Shown piece by piece: positions 33,166 to 45,317 of a stretch of DNA of 64,000 bases. The stretch covers positions 903,991,309 through 904,055,308 of the forward strand of contig CM066035.1 in NCBI GenBank assembly GCA_033557465.1, in the 5' to 3' direction. Each line of letters starts with the position of its first letter. Positions within the stretch are counted from its first letter, which is position 1. The stretch is from Ichthyophis bannanicus (Eukaryota; Chordata; Amphibia; Gymnophiona; Ichthyophiidae). The notes below the pieces were generated by a model, which saw only the letters and a list, made by a program, of their open reading frames with translations, made no database searches and was not told the origin of the DNA. The translations under genes were made by a program, and so were the position numbers.

Positions 33166-33697
33166 AAGGTAGGCCTTTCTTCCTGTGGCTATACTTTGCT
33201 GGTTTCTGGAGGGGGCAGGGATCTGGCTCCTGAGGGAGTGGATAGTGGTGCTGAGTGGGTGGTGGGGGTTGTTGGCAGTATGGGGGCCTGGCAGTATGCT
33301 TGTTATGGGAGGGGGATTGCACAGGGCTGCTGCTGGGGCTGGGGGATGATGGGAGGGGTTGAATAAGACTGGTGCTAGGGAGTAGGGTGGGGTGCAGGCT
33401 GGGAGGGGCATGGGGGTGGCCTGCGGGGATGGTAGAGGATGGGCAGACCACTGTTCATGTTGTGTGCATCTGTGAATAAACATCAGTCTTCACTTGAAGT
33501 GTTTGTATATGAGGTTGTCTCGTGATGCTACTCCTAGTTGGTATAGTTGCCTGGTCTTTTCATGCCTTGGCCCTTTTTCATCAGCATCACGGTCTTGGTC
33601 TGCAGGGCAGGCTAGTCAGTGCCTTAATACCAGATAGATAGAATAAGTAGATAACAATTTAAGGATACTCCCCTCCGTATTTTCTTTTACTCAAGGT
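33166..33697. other. unassigned
   Basis: G/T-rich on the plus strand at 33200-33440 (repeated GGGGGTGG words). No gene seen. Confidence 0.4.
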
Positions 33698-36600
33698 ACA
33701 TAAGAACATAAGATATGCCATACTGGGTCAGACCAAGGTCCATCAAGCACGGTATCCTGTTTCAAACAGTGGCCAATCTAGGTCATAAGTACCTAGCAGT
33801 TTTCCCAAAAGACACAGATTCCACAATGCTGGTATTGGGACAAGCAGTGGATTTCCCGGGTCCTCTTTAATAATGGTTTATGGACCTTTTCGCTAGGAAC
33901 GTGTCCAAACCTTTTTTAAACCCAGCTACACTAACAGCTTTTGCTACATCCTCTAGTAACAAATTCCACAGTTTGATTACACATTGAGTGAAAAAATATT
34001 TTCTCTTATTAGTCTTAAATGTAACTTCATTGTATGTCCCCTAGTCTTTCTATATTTTGATGGCGGAAACAATCGATCTACGTTAACCCGTTCCACTCCA
34101 TTCATTAATTTATAGACCTCTATCATATCTCCCCTCAGCCGTCTCTTTTCCAGGTTGAAGAGCCCTAACCTTTTTAGCCTCTCTTCATAGGGGTATCCTT
34201 TCATCCCCTTTACCATTTTGGTGGCTCTTCTCTGTACCGTTTCTAATAACACTATATCCTTTTTAAGATACAGCAACCAGAATTGCACACAATATTCAAG
34301 ATGCGGTCGCACCATGGAACGATACAGAGGCATTATAATATCCTTTGTTTTATTCTCCATTCCTTTCCTTATTATACCTAGCATTCTATTTGCTCTCTTG
34401 GCCGCCGCTGCACACTGGACGGAGAGTTTCAACATGTTATCCATGATGATGCTTAAATCTTTTTCCAGGGTGGTGGTTCCTTATGTGGAACATTGCATTG
34501 CGTAACCTAGTTTGGGTTGTTCTTTCCTAGGTGCATAACTTTGCGCTTGTCCACATTAAATTTCATCTGCTATTTGGATGTCCAATTTATCAAGGTCCTC
34601 TTGCAATTTTTCACAATCCTCATGGGTTTTAACAACTTTGAATAATTTTGTGTCATCTGCAAATTTGATTACCTCACTCGTTATTCCCATTTCCAGGTCA
34701 TTTACAAATATGTTATAAAGCAGCAGACCCAGCACAGATCCCTGGAGTACACCACTATTCACCTTTCTCCATTGGGAAAATTGGCCATTTAGCCCTACCC
34801 TCTGCTTTCTATTTTTTAACCAGTGCCTGATCCACAATAGTACACTGCCTCCTATCCCATGACTTTTTAATTTCGCCAACAGTCTCTCATGAGGGACCTT
34901 GTCAAAGGCTTTCTAAAAATCCAGATACACTATATCAACCGACTCACCTTTGTCTACCTGTTTATTCACACTTTCAAAAAAACATAACAGATTAGTAAGA
35001 CAAGACCTTCCTTGGCTAAAGCCATGTTGGCAGTCTCCCATTAAGCCATGACTCTACATGTTCAGTAATTTTGTTCTTTATAATGGTTTCTAGCTTTTTT
35101 CCTGGTACTGATGTCAAGCTCACCCCTTGAACCTTTTTAAAAATTGGTGTTACACTGGCCTTCCTCCAATCCTCAGGTACCACAGATGATTTTAATGATA
35201 GTTCACAGATTATTAATAGTAGGTCTGCAATCTCATATTTCAGTTCTTTCAACACCCTTGGATGTATACCATCCGGTCCAGGTGATTTGCTACTTTTCAG
35301 TTTATCAAATAGTTGTAATACATCTTCCCAGTGTATCAATATTTCTTTCAATTCTGCGGCATTACCTTTAAATACCATTTCAGTCATGGAAAAAAACACT
35401 ACATCTTCCTTAGTAAAGACCGAAGCAAAGAATTCATTCAGTCTCTCCGCTATGGCCTTGTCCCCTCTTAATGCTCCTTTTACCCCTCTATCAGCTAATG
35501 GTCCAACTGACTCTCTCATATGTTTTTTTGCTGCAAATGTACTTGAAAAAGTCTTTATTATGTGTTTTTGCTTCCACAGCAAACTTCTTCTCAAATTCTC
35601 TCTTTGCCTGCCTTATCAGTGCCTTGCCCCTAACTTGCTAGTGCTTATGTTGTTTCCAGTTTTTGTCATTTGGCTCCTTTTTCCATTTCCTGAACAATGC
35701 TTTTTTGACAATAACAACCTCTCTGAGCTCACCTTTAAACCATGCTGGCAGTTTTTTGGACTTCCTTCCATTTTTCTTATAGCATGGAATACAGCTGGTC
35801 TGGGCTTCCAAGATAGTATTTTTAAACAACATCCATGTTTGATGTAAATCTTTAACCTTTACAACTGCTCCTTTTAGTTTTTTCTTAACTATTTTCCTCA
35901 TTTTATCATAGTCTCCCTTTTGAAAGTTAAAAGGTGGTACTGTGGATATCCTTACTGTCCTTCCTCCATTTATTAAATCAAATGTGATCATGCTATAATC
36001 ACTTTTGCCAAGTGGCCCCAACACCCTTATCTCTTGCACTAGATCTTGTATTCCACTAAGGACTAGGTCCAAAATGGCTTCCCCTCTGGTTGGTTCATGA
36101 ACAAGCTGCTCCAAGAAGCAGTCATTTATTTCATCTAGAAACTTTATCTCCCTAGTATGTTCTACTGTGACACTGACCCAGTCGACACTGGGGTAATTGA
36201 AATCACCCATTATTATTACTGTGCTGTAACCTTTGTTAGCATCCCTGATTTCTTTGAGAATTTCATCATCCATTTGTTCATTCTGGCCAGGCAGTCGATA
36301 GTACACCCTCACTGCCATCGCCTTCCCCTTTTCCTTTTTACACTGAATTTCAATCCATAGAGATTCTACAGTAAATTTTGTTTCCTGGAAAACTTTAATC
36401 CTTTGTGACTCAATGCCCTCTCTAACATAGAGTGCAATCCTTCCACCAAGTTGATCTACTCTATCATTACGATATAGTTTGTACCCAGGAATCACAGTGT
36501 CCCACTGGTTGTCCTCCTTCCACCATGTCTCTGAGATACCAATCACATCTAACTCTCATTTAATGCTATATATTTTAACTTTCCTATCTTATTTTTTAGA

Positions 36601-37040
36601 CTTCTAGCATTTGCATTCAAGCATTTTAGAGGCTGCATTTTATTCATATTAATCTGGTTATCGGTAGGCAGGGGTAATTTGAAATCTTTAAGTTCTGTTT
36701 GCTCTGTACTCAATGACATTTGGGTTACTTTTGTATTTATTGGAACCTCTCTCTTGGTATGCCCTAACTTCAATCTTTTGCTAATATCCTTCAAGGATAT
36801 GTTATTCCAAACCATTCACTCTTGGGCTACTGTCAGCTTTCCCCTATTATCTAGTTTAAAAGCTGCTCTATCTCCTTTTTAAAGGTTAATGCCAGCAGCC
36901 TGGTTCTATCCCGGTTAAGGTGGAGCCCATCCTTTTGGAAAAGCCCCTCCTTTCCCCTGGAATGTTCCCTAGTCCCTAACAAATCCAAAACCCTCTTCCT
37001 TGCACCTTTGTCTCATCCACACATTGCCGACTTAATTACC
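33698..37040 (-). mobile_element. CR1-type LINE, nearly complete 3' part
   Basis: The minus strand carries the end of ORF1 (near 36880-37030, with DGLHL-like residues WAPP-PG...), all of ORF2 in pieces, and the 3' end CTTATGTTCTTATG (33698-33712). The same 3' end occurs at 59021 and, in part, at 41418 and 45318. Confidence 0.86.
33977..36815 (-). pseudogene. CR1 ORF2
   Basis: Endonuclease frame 35638-36546 (IGISETWWKED, GDFNYPSVDW, EAILDLVLS) with upstream start region 36549-36815 (CLNARSLKNKIGKL-like). RT frames 35016-35594 (SKSPGPDGIHPRVLKEL, PEDWRKASVTPIFKK) and 34556-34879 (VLQGSVLGLLLYNIFVNDL, KFADDTKLF: FADD catalytic box intact). C-terminal frame 33977-34444 ([42 protein letters not shown], the CR1/L3 signature). 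At least four frameshifts or stops. Confidence 0.88.
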
Positions 37041-37074
37041 AGTTCCATTAAACCATGGTAGTACACATCAGGGC

Positions 37075-37560
37075 ATATATATATTGTAAATTTACTGAAG
37101 CAAGGTCATTTCACTTGTCAGTCATGCCAATATTGTCGAAAGGCATGACAAGGTGAATCTTGGCAGGATCCATTGACAGATGCTATTTATCAAGACAACT
37201 ATCGCACAACTTCTACATCAACATATGTGGTATACTTGATTATGTGTGCTTGTCCTAAATTGTATATAGGTCATATGTACAAGCTGAACACTCAAGACCT
37301 GATTAGGGGAACATAAATCTCATCTTAAGACACATTCCCTATCAGTCCCTATGGTATCCCACTGTTTGGAAGTACAACATATTTTTCCTCTTTAAAATAG
37401 AGATTCATTGACCGTAACTGGCATGGTGATAATTGAGACTACTCATATATGTTGAATTTCTGCAAGCAGTTTTTGATTTTTAAACTGAATTAATTGCTTC
37501 TTGGGGCATGAATAGTGAGGATGAATGGAATTCCCTCTTCTGATACACATTATCTTTTGG
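37075..37560 (+). pseudogene. Penelope-like element, GIY-YIG part
   Basis: Reading on the plus strand: CQSCQYC (37110-37130), then after a variable loop VVYLIMCACPKLYIGH (37210-37260), the GIY-YIG core with Y and IG residues, and at the end a form of LGLNSDDEW (here GMNSEDEWN, 37504-37535). This order matches the C-terminal endonuclease of Penelope-like retroelements. Several stops; the RT is missing. Confidence 0.72.
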
Positions 37561-37689
37561 ACCAATACTAATTGTGTATGCTATCTTGTATCTGTTTTAG
37601 ACATTTACTAATGTTTTGAGTGGCTGTTATTTGAAGAGGAATCAGAAATGCTTTGGGGGCATATTCCAAGGCAGTTACGTGGTTTGCAA

Positions 37690-37925
37690 ACCTGGAGTAG
37701 GGGAGTAGCCTAGTGGTTAGAGCAATTGCCTAGTACCCAAAAGATTAAGGGCTTGATTCCCACTTGCACTCCTTGTGACCTTGGGCAAGTCACTTTACCC
37801 TGCATTGCCTTGGAAGAACGTCCTGGCAATCTACTTCCAGTCACACCTTGCCAAGAAAACCCAGGAGCTGCTGGGTCACCTGGAGTCAGCATTGACTTGA
37901 CGGCACTTAAAAAAACCACACCCAC
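37690..37925 (+). repeat. tRNA-headed SINE with BovB tail
   Basis: GAGTAGCCTAGTGGTTAGAG and GGGCTTGATTCCC are the A and B boxes. The CORE-like CTTGGGCAAGTCACTTTACC follows. The 3' part (GGAAGAACGTCCTGGCAATCTACTTCC ... GACTTGACGGCACTTAAAAAAAC) equals the 3' end of the BovB element at 56190-56215. The SINE therefore probably used BovB reverse transcriptase. Confidence 0.85.
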
Positions 37926-38872
37926 CAATGCCACTCACTGGTATATTCAGTAGAATTTACCTGGTTAGTGCTGCTGAATAACCCCTCCTAGCCCATCTAA
38001 GCATCCCTCACACTAGCATTGGGGCGTTCCAGGGGTGGAGTGGGGTGGCACCCAAAGATAACCAATTATCAACTGAATATCACAGATACCCGGTTATCTA
38101 AATCACTAACCAGGCGACTTGGATAGTCAATGTCAGTGGTCGGATATGACTCCAGCAATAACTATCTGGTTTTAAGTTAAAATGGCAATGTCCAGCTGCT
38201 TTGAAACTAAGCACTGGCTGCTGTCATATAATATCAACCCCTTTATTTTTTTGCCAATAGAAACAACTTATTGTATGTTTTCCCGGTTTGTCCTCTGGGA
38301 AGGTGAGTGCAGTGAAAAGACGCCGAGAGGACAGAGAATAGACGCTGAGAGGAATGGTAATGCAGATGGCATTTTGTACATAAATCATCGCGAGGCTCGA
38401 CAGCAAGGATGAAAGCTGCTGATTGATAATACCGATGGACTTCAACCTATAGCCAAGGATTATTTTTTCCCAGAAACAGGATGGTTCTGAGAAAGTTTAG
38501 ATTCCGTCCGAAACGGAGCGCTATGTCAGGATGGGATATTTTATTTGTCCATGAGCTTAATTAAGCTATTTGGGTTACTTTACAAAAGTTTATATAATAT
38601 ATAAAAAGCTTTTATAGTAAAGATCTGTTATTGACATTGCATATTAGTAAAATGCACTACTGATTCATATAAATGTTGACTTTATGGTTTCATACTTGGA
38701 GTCTGATAAAAATGATTCTATCTTTTGAACTCATATAAGAAAAGAGTAGAATTTAAGGGCTTGACTGTATAACAAATTGTGGAGTATGCAGTAGACCATG
38801 AAGATCTCACATACCCTGGCAAAACTGTAGGGAAGTTCACTCTCAGGTCCGTCGAGGCACTGGAAACAGCTC
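37926..38872. other. unassigned
   Basis: No gene or repeat recognised. Could be host single-copy DNA. Confidence 0.4.
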
Positions 38873-39112
38873 TTATTTATTTATTTATTTATTTACATTC
38901 TCTTATATACCGTGCTATTCTGCATCAGTACGGTTTACATTGAACAAACTGAAATTACATTGAACAGGGCATTATAACTTGGAGATAACTATCTTACAGG
39001 GAACATGGGCTATGGAGGGTTAAGTGGCTTGCCCAAGACCACAAGGAGCACCTGTGGGACTAGAAACCCCAGTCCTTCCGGCCCAAGGTTGCTGTCGTCT
39101 AGTGGGATTTGA
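38873..39112 (-). repeat. tRNA-headed SINE with L2-like tail, truncated
   Basis: Over 90% alike to 32865-33120 by eye, including CTTATATACCG and CCCAAGACCACAAGGAGC. It ends at the B box (GATTTGAACC), so the A-box end is missing. It abuts the Harbinger transposase remnant. Confidence 0.82.
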
Positions 39113-40175
39113 ACCTCTCTTGAATTGGGCAAAAGGTTTCGCATTGATTTCCCATGTGTGCCTGTGGGCCCTGTTGTAGTGCTTCTCTGCCTATGTCTGC
39201 TGTACCATGACAGGGGTCAGGAGCCACATTCGCAGTGTGTAGCCTCTGTCGCCTGCATAGAAAGGTGACAGAGGCTGCCCACTGCGAAGGTAGATCTGTT
39301 GTAGATAGCTGTAGATAGTTCCCCCAGTTTGAAATCCAAGTTGTATCTCCCGTTCAATGTAAGTGCTCAACAGTGCTCCTGTTCCGCACAAAACAGTTAT
39401 CTGTAAACCGCACTGATTTTAAAGAGCGTGGTATATAAAAGCAATAAAATAAATAAATAAAGGGGGTGAACAAACACATATTGAGTTACAGCATCAGAGT
39501 GCTTCGTCTGGTTGATGCACAGTGAAGGCCTGGCCTCTGTATCTCCCAGGGAACGGGGGCCTCCATGCATGTGTATATCTAGGTGAGGGAGAGAGCTGGT
39601 ACATCGCTTACCTATCAGCCATCCATTGGTGATTTTCTCTTCTCAAACCTCTCATAGATTCCAAAGTGGGTGAGGATTTAGGCCTCATGGCAGGATCCTG
39701 GAAATCTAGGAAATACATATCCATTATCTCCCTTCCATCGGGGGGGCCCTAGGGTCACAGAAGTGCAAGCAATCACACCCAACACTGATGGGAATCCAGC
39801 CACCTCATGGAATTGTATCAGGGTTAGTTGCCTCTACTGCACAGTCTGTGGGACGGTTACATATTCAGCTGTGCGGTTTAAGAAGGCCCTCAGGAACTGG
39901 GAAATGCATTATGATACCGCTGATTGGCTGAGACCTGTAGTGGCATCTGACACAGACTGGAAACTGCCAGTGGTTAGGAAGGCGAGGGCTGTGGTGAGCA
40001 TGAGGTGCACAGGCATGGGCTGGACCCTCTGTGTGTTGGAGCAGAGGAGCAGCTCCAGCTTCTGGCAGAGATGGTGGATAGCTGCTTATCAAAACGAGGC
40101 ACTGCTCATCTCTGAGGTCCAGGAATTGGGTCCTGGGCCTGTAGACCAGCACCCGCAACATTGCACACACATCTC
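39113..40175 (-). pseudogene. PIF/Harbinger transposase remnant
   Basis: On the minus strand 40170-39870 reads out as the N-terminal half in shifting frames: LTTALAFLTTGSFQSV and GLSQSAVS-like words, typical of Harbinger transposases. 39391-39191 has AGDRGYTLRMWLLTPV, the GDSGYPL...TPV block that contains a catalytic Asp, and YNRAH follows near 39165. A SINE tail (39395-39465) sits between the halves. Heavily decayed. Confidence 0.75.
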
Positions 40176-40619
40176 CTCATATTAACACACACACAGAGCA
40201 GGGAACCACATGGAGACACAGAGGTTAGGGGTCACACCTGGGCACATACAGATAGCAGACACTGAGCACCTGGGCAATAGGATCTCTGACACAGCAAAGG
40301 CCTGGGAGTGGTACACAGGGAGCATGGGATTTGCAAAGCTGGATGGGGAAGGGAGTCATGGAGCTGGAATATTCAGAGATCGTGGGGGGGGGGGAGGTAG
40401 CTGGTTTGAGACAGGCACATGATAGAGTGGAGGGACAGAGAGACAGACACTTCCGTGGACACAGATGACAGTCAAGCCAGTAACTCTCAAGCAAAGCTCC
40501 TCCAATCACCAGTGCCACAGGCAGTCTCCAAAGACAGCAAAGTCCCCTGCTTGTTTACAATTTATCCACATCAAAACCAAAATCGTGGGGCTCAACGGAA
40601 CACCACCCACCCCCATAAG
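40176..40619. other. unassigned
   Basis: Possibly the 5' side of the Harbinger element. No gene seen. G9-type run at 40384. Confidence 0.35.
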
Positions 40620-41095
40620 TCCAAAAAATATATATATGGCAGGTTCCAAATCAACTTCCTCAAAATGATTTTTGTCGGACTATGACCCCCAGGTAGGGAA
40701 CCAGACCGTAACTGGAGAGTCGTGTCCTTTTAATCACTTGCGGTAAAACCTTTGTTTCAGAATTCATCAAGTTTCAAAAATCAATCAAATTTCACTTACC
40801 TGAAGAAACTGGCACAGCGAAGTCCATACAATAGGTGAACCAATGACACAGTCCCATGTTTCGGGTTTCAACATTTATAAACCCTGCTTCAGGTTTCTTC
40901 TCACCATGTTTCAGCTAAGTGAAATTTGATTGATTTTTGAAACTAGATGAATTTTGAAACAAAGGTTTTACTGCAAGTGATTAAAAGGATGCGACTCTCC
41001 AGTTACAGTCTGGTCCCCTACCTGGTGGTCAAAGTCTGACAAAAATAATTTTGAGGAAGTTGATTTGGAACCTGCCATGTATATGTATATTGTTT
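40620..41095. repeat. foldback repeat, 175-bp arms
   Basis: The left arm 40620-40798 (ATATATGGCAGGTTCCAAATC ... CAAATTTCACTTA) is inverted at 40917-41094 (TAAGTGAAATTTG ... CCTGCCATGTATAT). The ~117-bp loop contains CATGTTTCGGGTTTCAAC and CCCTGCTTCAGG, a wording known from UTRs of Penelope-like elements. A Penelope relic with inverted terminal pseudo-LTRs is one reading; not proven. Confidence 0.75.
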
Positions 41096-42239
41096 GCAAT
41101 TTATTGCAGCTACAGATGAGCACGTTACAATTTCCACCTTGCACGTCTCCAGGCATTTGTGAAATATATCGTGGACATGCAGGCGCAGACTCTGGCCACG
41201 CGATACTCAGAAATGTCCCTTGAATGCCTTGGACAGAGATGTGCAAAGATCAGAAGCTGAAACGTGCAGCTTGTGGCCTTTGCAAAATTGTGTTCTACGC
41301 GTGTATTTTCAGCTTCCACATTTATAATGAGAATAGGTCTTCTAAAATAACCCACATAATTTAATTTGTACCCCTTTAGCTTTAGTAACAAACTCTATGC
41401 AAGAGTTTATACTGCAATTAAGAACATAAAATATGCCTTATATGGCAAGCTGGGGGGCACTCCGCGATGCTGTGACTTTTGATCTGGGCTTCTCTTTGAC
41501 TTCTTCAGATTTAAACTTTGTCAGGTTGGCTAACAAAATGGCTTGAAACAAAATGAGCTTTATTATCTTCAGCAAAGTAAAGCAAAAATATTTAACTGTG
41601 TTTTCCCGCTTAGATGTATATACTGAATATTTGTACAACTCAGTCACAGTAGTGTTACACACTTCCCCAACTCAGCAAGGCATAGTGAGTAACATAGCAG
41701 TTGTGCTGTCCCTGGGATGTCCTTAATCAAAACACCAAATCCTTTAGTTTAATAGCCCTCCTTCATTTAAGGAAATAGATCGATAATTCTCTGCGGTTTT
41801 AAGCAAATCCTCAGCCCTTTAGTTTAGGAAAACACAACCCCAGGTCACATACCTGGAATGGAGTCCTTTAAGTCTGGGTAATTCATGGTGCGGCTGTTCC
41901 CTCAGTAATTATCCATATCTGAGGTTAGTATTGCAGTTCCCTGCTGAACCAGATTATGAGCAAAGCCTTAGCCTCTTGAAGCAAGCAGACACCTTTACTC
42001 CCTTTCTCAGAGCAGCGTTGTAAGAAAAGGACTCAGTTCAGATTTCCTGCTTTCTAGCACAAACGCAGAGCAATTATCAGGCCGCCGTTCCTCTCTCAGG
42101 CTTTTGCTGCTTTCTCTGTGGCAACCACTTAATACAGGCAGCCAGCCAGTTATGTAAGCTTCAACTTCTCTCTCCCAGCAGGAGAAAGGCTTAGTAGTTC
42201 TCCGTCAAGAGTTCATAAACTAAGGCTACCAGATTGCTC
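41096..42239. other. unassigned, possible LTR fragment
   Basis: 41418-41446 (AAGAACATAAAATATGCCTTA) resembles the CR1 3' end. 41447-42230 is AT-moderate with ATGAGCTTTATTATCTTCAGC (41551), like an inverted poly(A) signal region of an LTR. No partner LTR found in the window. Confidence 0.3.
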
Positions 42240-42660
42240 CGATTTTTAGGGATTGTCCCCGATTCTCACCTGTTGGGCAACCTCTTGTTCCCGATTCCAG
42301 CAATGGGGATAGAGGGACTAGAAAAGAAAAATTATTTTCAATTTAGTGATTTGAATATGTCACCTTTTAGAATTTACATCCATGATCTTTATATTTTACA
42401 CAATACGGGGGAATTGTATTGCTGTGTCTATTTCTCTGTTTGGAAGCGATGTTGTTGCTGTCATAGGATGGGGAGCCAAAGTCATGATTCCTCTTTTCTC
42501 TTTAACACATTGTTGCCCAAACCTGGAACTAAGGGGTCACTTCCTCTCTACCCCTCCCCACACTTCAGATAAGCGTCCCAGACTGGCCTGCAAAAAATCC
42601 AGTAACGTTATCATAAAGGTTTGTCAGAACAGCTCTTTCCAACATTACAGCTCACATAGA
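42240..42660 (+). repeat. dispersed repeat, copy A
   Basis: Similar to the minus strand of 57240-57510 in the same order of words (TTTATATTTTACACAATACGG vs TTTTTATATTTTGCACAG; ATTTCTCTGTTTGGAAGCGA vs TGTTTCTTTGGTGATTCG...). Class unknown. Confidence 0.45.
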
Positions 42661-43985
42661 GCCTGATCCAATATGGGGCACGTCCGGGCTGTCTGGATGG
42701 CCCCAACCAAGACAGGTCTGTCAACACCTAATTCTGCACCAAGGGAGCAAGACGGTCCCATGGGTGCAGGATCGGGACATTGGAGATGGCCCGGCTACCC
42801 CAGCAGCACTGCAGGGACGTCCTCCCTGTGACATGACCCGCCATATGGCTGCCCGGACCCGATGCATTGCTGCCTGACCCCGATGGGGCAGCAGGGACAC
42901 ACCTTGGCCTGTCATATTCTCCGGGGGAGGGGGTGCTGGTAGTCTCCAGGGGGGAGGGACTGCTGGGAAGGATCGGGGAGGATGGCTGGTGCTTATTCCA
43001 TCTCTGAGGAATAAGCGCTGGCTGTCCTCTCCGATTATAAGGCCATCCCCCCGGTGATTCCTGGATGTACAGACCCATGAACAGAATTGGCCCTGTACGT
43101 CCGGGGGTGGTTCCACCCACACCCCTCCCATTCTCCACCCCATCCCACCCCCATCTGTTTCTTACAGAACTTCTGTGTCTGTGAAATTGGGGCTGACAGT
43201 CCCTCCCTTTACAGAACAATGCTTAAACAATAGCCAGTATTACTGCTTCCTCTCCAATGCTGTCTTAGCAGATTCAAGCAGGCATTCACTGTGACAGTCC
43301 CAAACAACTCCTACCTAAACTTGCCGGAGTGAAGTAGCAGTGCTTCAGGCTCTTCCTCAAGTAAGGACTGTCGCCCTATCTTCTGGATTAGACGGCTGCT
43401 CCTGCATGAGCTGTAGTTCTGTTATTCCAGGCAGGTACGGACGCTGCCCCCTTTCCTGCTACTGATCCTATCAGGGTGTCAGGTGCTCTCCCTTTTCTGG
43501 TTCATTTATTCTGCTTTTGGTAAGGTTCTGTCCTTATTTTACACATATGACCAAGGTGGGGTAGTTTCTGTGTAGAAACTTGTAACAATCCAGCTTGTTC
43601 TCTTTTCCCAACAGTGATATGTTCTAAGGACTGATGTGATATTTATAATTTTGCCTTTTCATAGACTGTGGTTGGTTGCTTGGCTCATGTCCTTCCGTGG
43701 TCACTGAGCCCCTTAAGATGGTCCTACATGCGAGTACCGGCACAGTTTTTGGTAGAAAAAAAGAAAGCACTGACATTTTCACAAATTAATCACTTCTGAC
43801 TCCGATTTTGTTACGATCTCAGCATTGGATGATTGAGCTGTGTCTCTGTTCCTGGGGCGATTGTTTCCAACCCTCTTTTTTGGAACCTGCCGAGGATCTA
43901 GGATTGGCAGGAAACAGATATATATTAAACTTAAACTTATCCTAAGATATCAGTACTATGGGCCCAATTTTCATCTAGGCAGGCT
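42661..43985. other. unassigned, G+C-rich start
   Basis: 42700-43220 is G+C-rich with overlapping 140-163-codon frames on the minus strand that match nothing I know. The remainder is ordinary sequence. Confidence 0.35.
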
Positions 43986-44109
43986 ATGTGCTGCGTCAGT
44001 GCATAACCTGCCTGCCGACCCCCTTAACCCGGATTTTCACTTCTGCAGCGATGGAAGTGAAAATCCTGGTTTGGCTGGATGCGCCCGGAGCCACCAAGGC
44101 TAAAAGGGT

Positions 44110-44228
44110 GGCAGCAGTTTTCGATGCTACCCACTTAGCCCCTGTGTCTTAAAGATAGGTGAGGTTTTTTCCATGCCTATCTTTAAGGCGCAGAGGGCTA
44201 AGCGGGTAGCATCGAAAATTGCTGCTAC
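44110..44228. repeat. foldback, ~53-bp arms
   Basis: 44110-44162 (GGCAGCAGTTTTCGATGC ... AAAGATAGG) pairs with 44173-44228 (CCTATCTTT ... GCATCGAAAATTGCTGC). A second, smaller hairpin (ATTTTCCAAAGGCAC / complement) is at 44332-44373. Likely one MITE family. Confidence 0.75.
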
Positions 44229-44373
44229 CTGTTTAGCCTTTTCCTCCTCCCCTGCTCCGCCCCATAATGCCCCCAACACACTCCAATACTAACTGCATAG
44301 CATTTGGGCATGTTAAGGACTTATCTGGGATTTTCCAAAGGCACTACCTGTGTAGGTGCCTTTGGAAAATTCC

Positions 44374-45317
44374 GGATAAGGCATTTACATGGGTAACTAG
44401 GGCAGTCGCCCGTGAAAAAGCCTTCGAAACTGCTGCCCTATATACTTTGCTTAAAATGTATAAATCCTTAATCAGTCCTCCTAGTTGCCAATTGCATCGC
44501 CTAATAGTTCTTTATTATAGCCTTTGGGGGGGGGGGGCATTTTATAAGCTGAAAACATGCATGCGGATGTCCAAACCACAGAGACATCCCTGGAACCATT
44601 TCACAAATGGCTTTTAAAGACGTCGTCCCGTGTGAGACATCCAAGTAGGCAGGGGGTGTGGCAGTGGCGTGCTCTGGCTGTAAAACATCCAGAGGGTGTA
44701 GGGAAGATGGAGAGTTAAGTGACTTGCCCAAGATCACAAGGAGCAGGAGTGGGATTTGGGGACTTTTCTGGTTAGACTAGTGAGCTGGGACCATTAGGAT
44801 AGTAGATGCCCCTGGTCTTGCATACTATTCCAGGGATGTCTATGTAGACGGTCCGTATACATCCACTTTTGGGAAATGGTGCCTGAATTTGGACATGCCT
44901 GCTTTTATATGCCAGAGGTTCTGGCTTGGACATCCCCGATTGCACTTGGGCACCATGTGTAAAATGTGCCTGTTTGTGACTATACGTAAATGGTTTTTTG
45001 TTTTTTTTAAATTAATGGTATCCAGCCTAGATTCATATATTAAGGATTCAACACATTTTGGAGATCATTTCTGCTGCAGAATGTGACTTCTTCTAGTCAC
45101 TCTGGCTGTAAATCCTTTACATAGTAATATTCTCCAGAGTGAAATTTTGAATATATTAAAAAAGAACCTTTTTCATTCCCCATGGCTCAAAGGCAAGGTA
45201 ACCGCATCGAGCCTAGATTTTGTTATTCATTTGGCAAGGATATCTTTAAAACCACAATATCATAATCTATATATTCCATTGCAGAAGAATCACAAGATAC
45301 AGTACAATAATATTTCT
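44374..45317. other. unassigned
   Basis: 44700-44760 has GTTAAGTGACTTGCCCAAGATCAC, a CORE/MIR-like SINE fragment on the minus strand. Nothing else recognised. Confidence 0.4.

Noticed and set aside
42721..43219. 140- and 163-codon overlapping frames on the minus strand
   Set aside because: Open because the DNA is G+C-rich. Two frames are open over the same bases and neither resembles a known protein.
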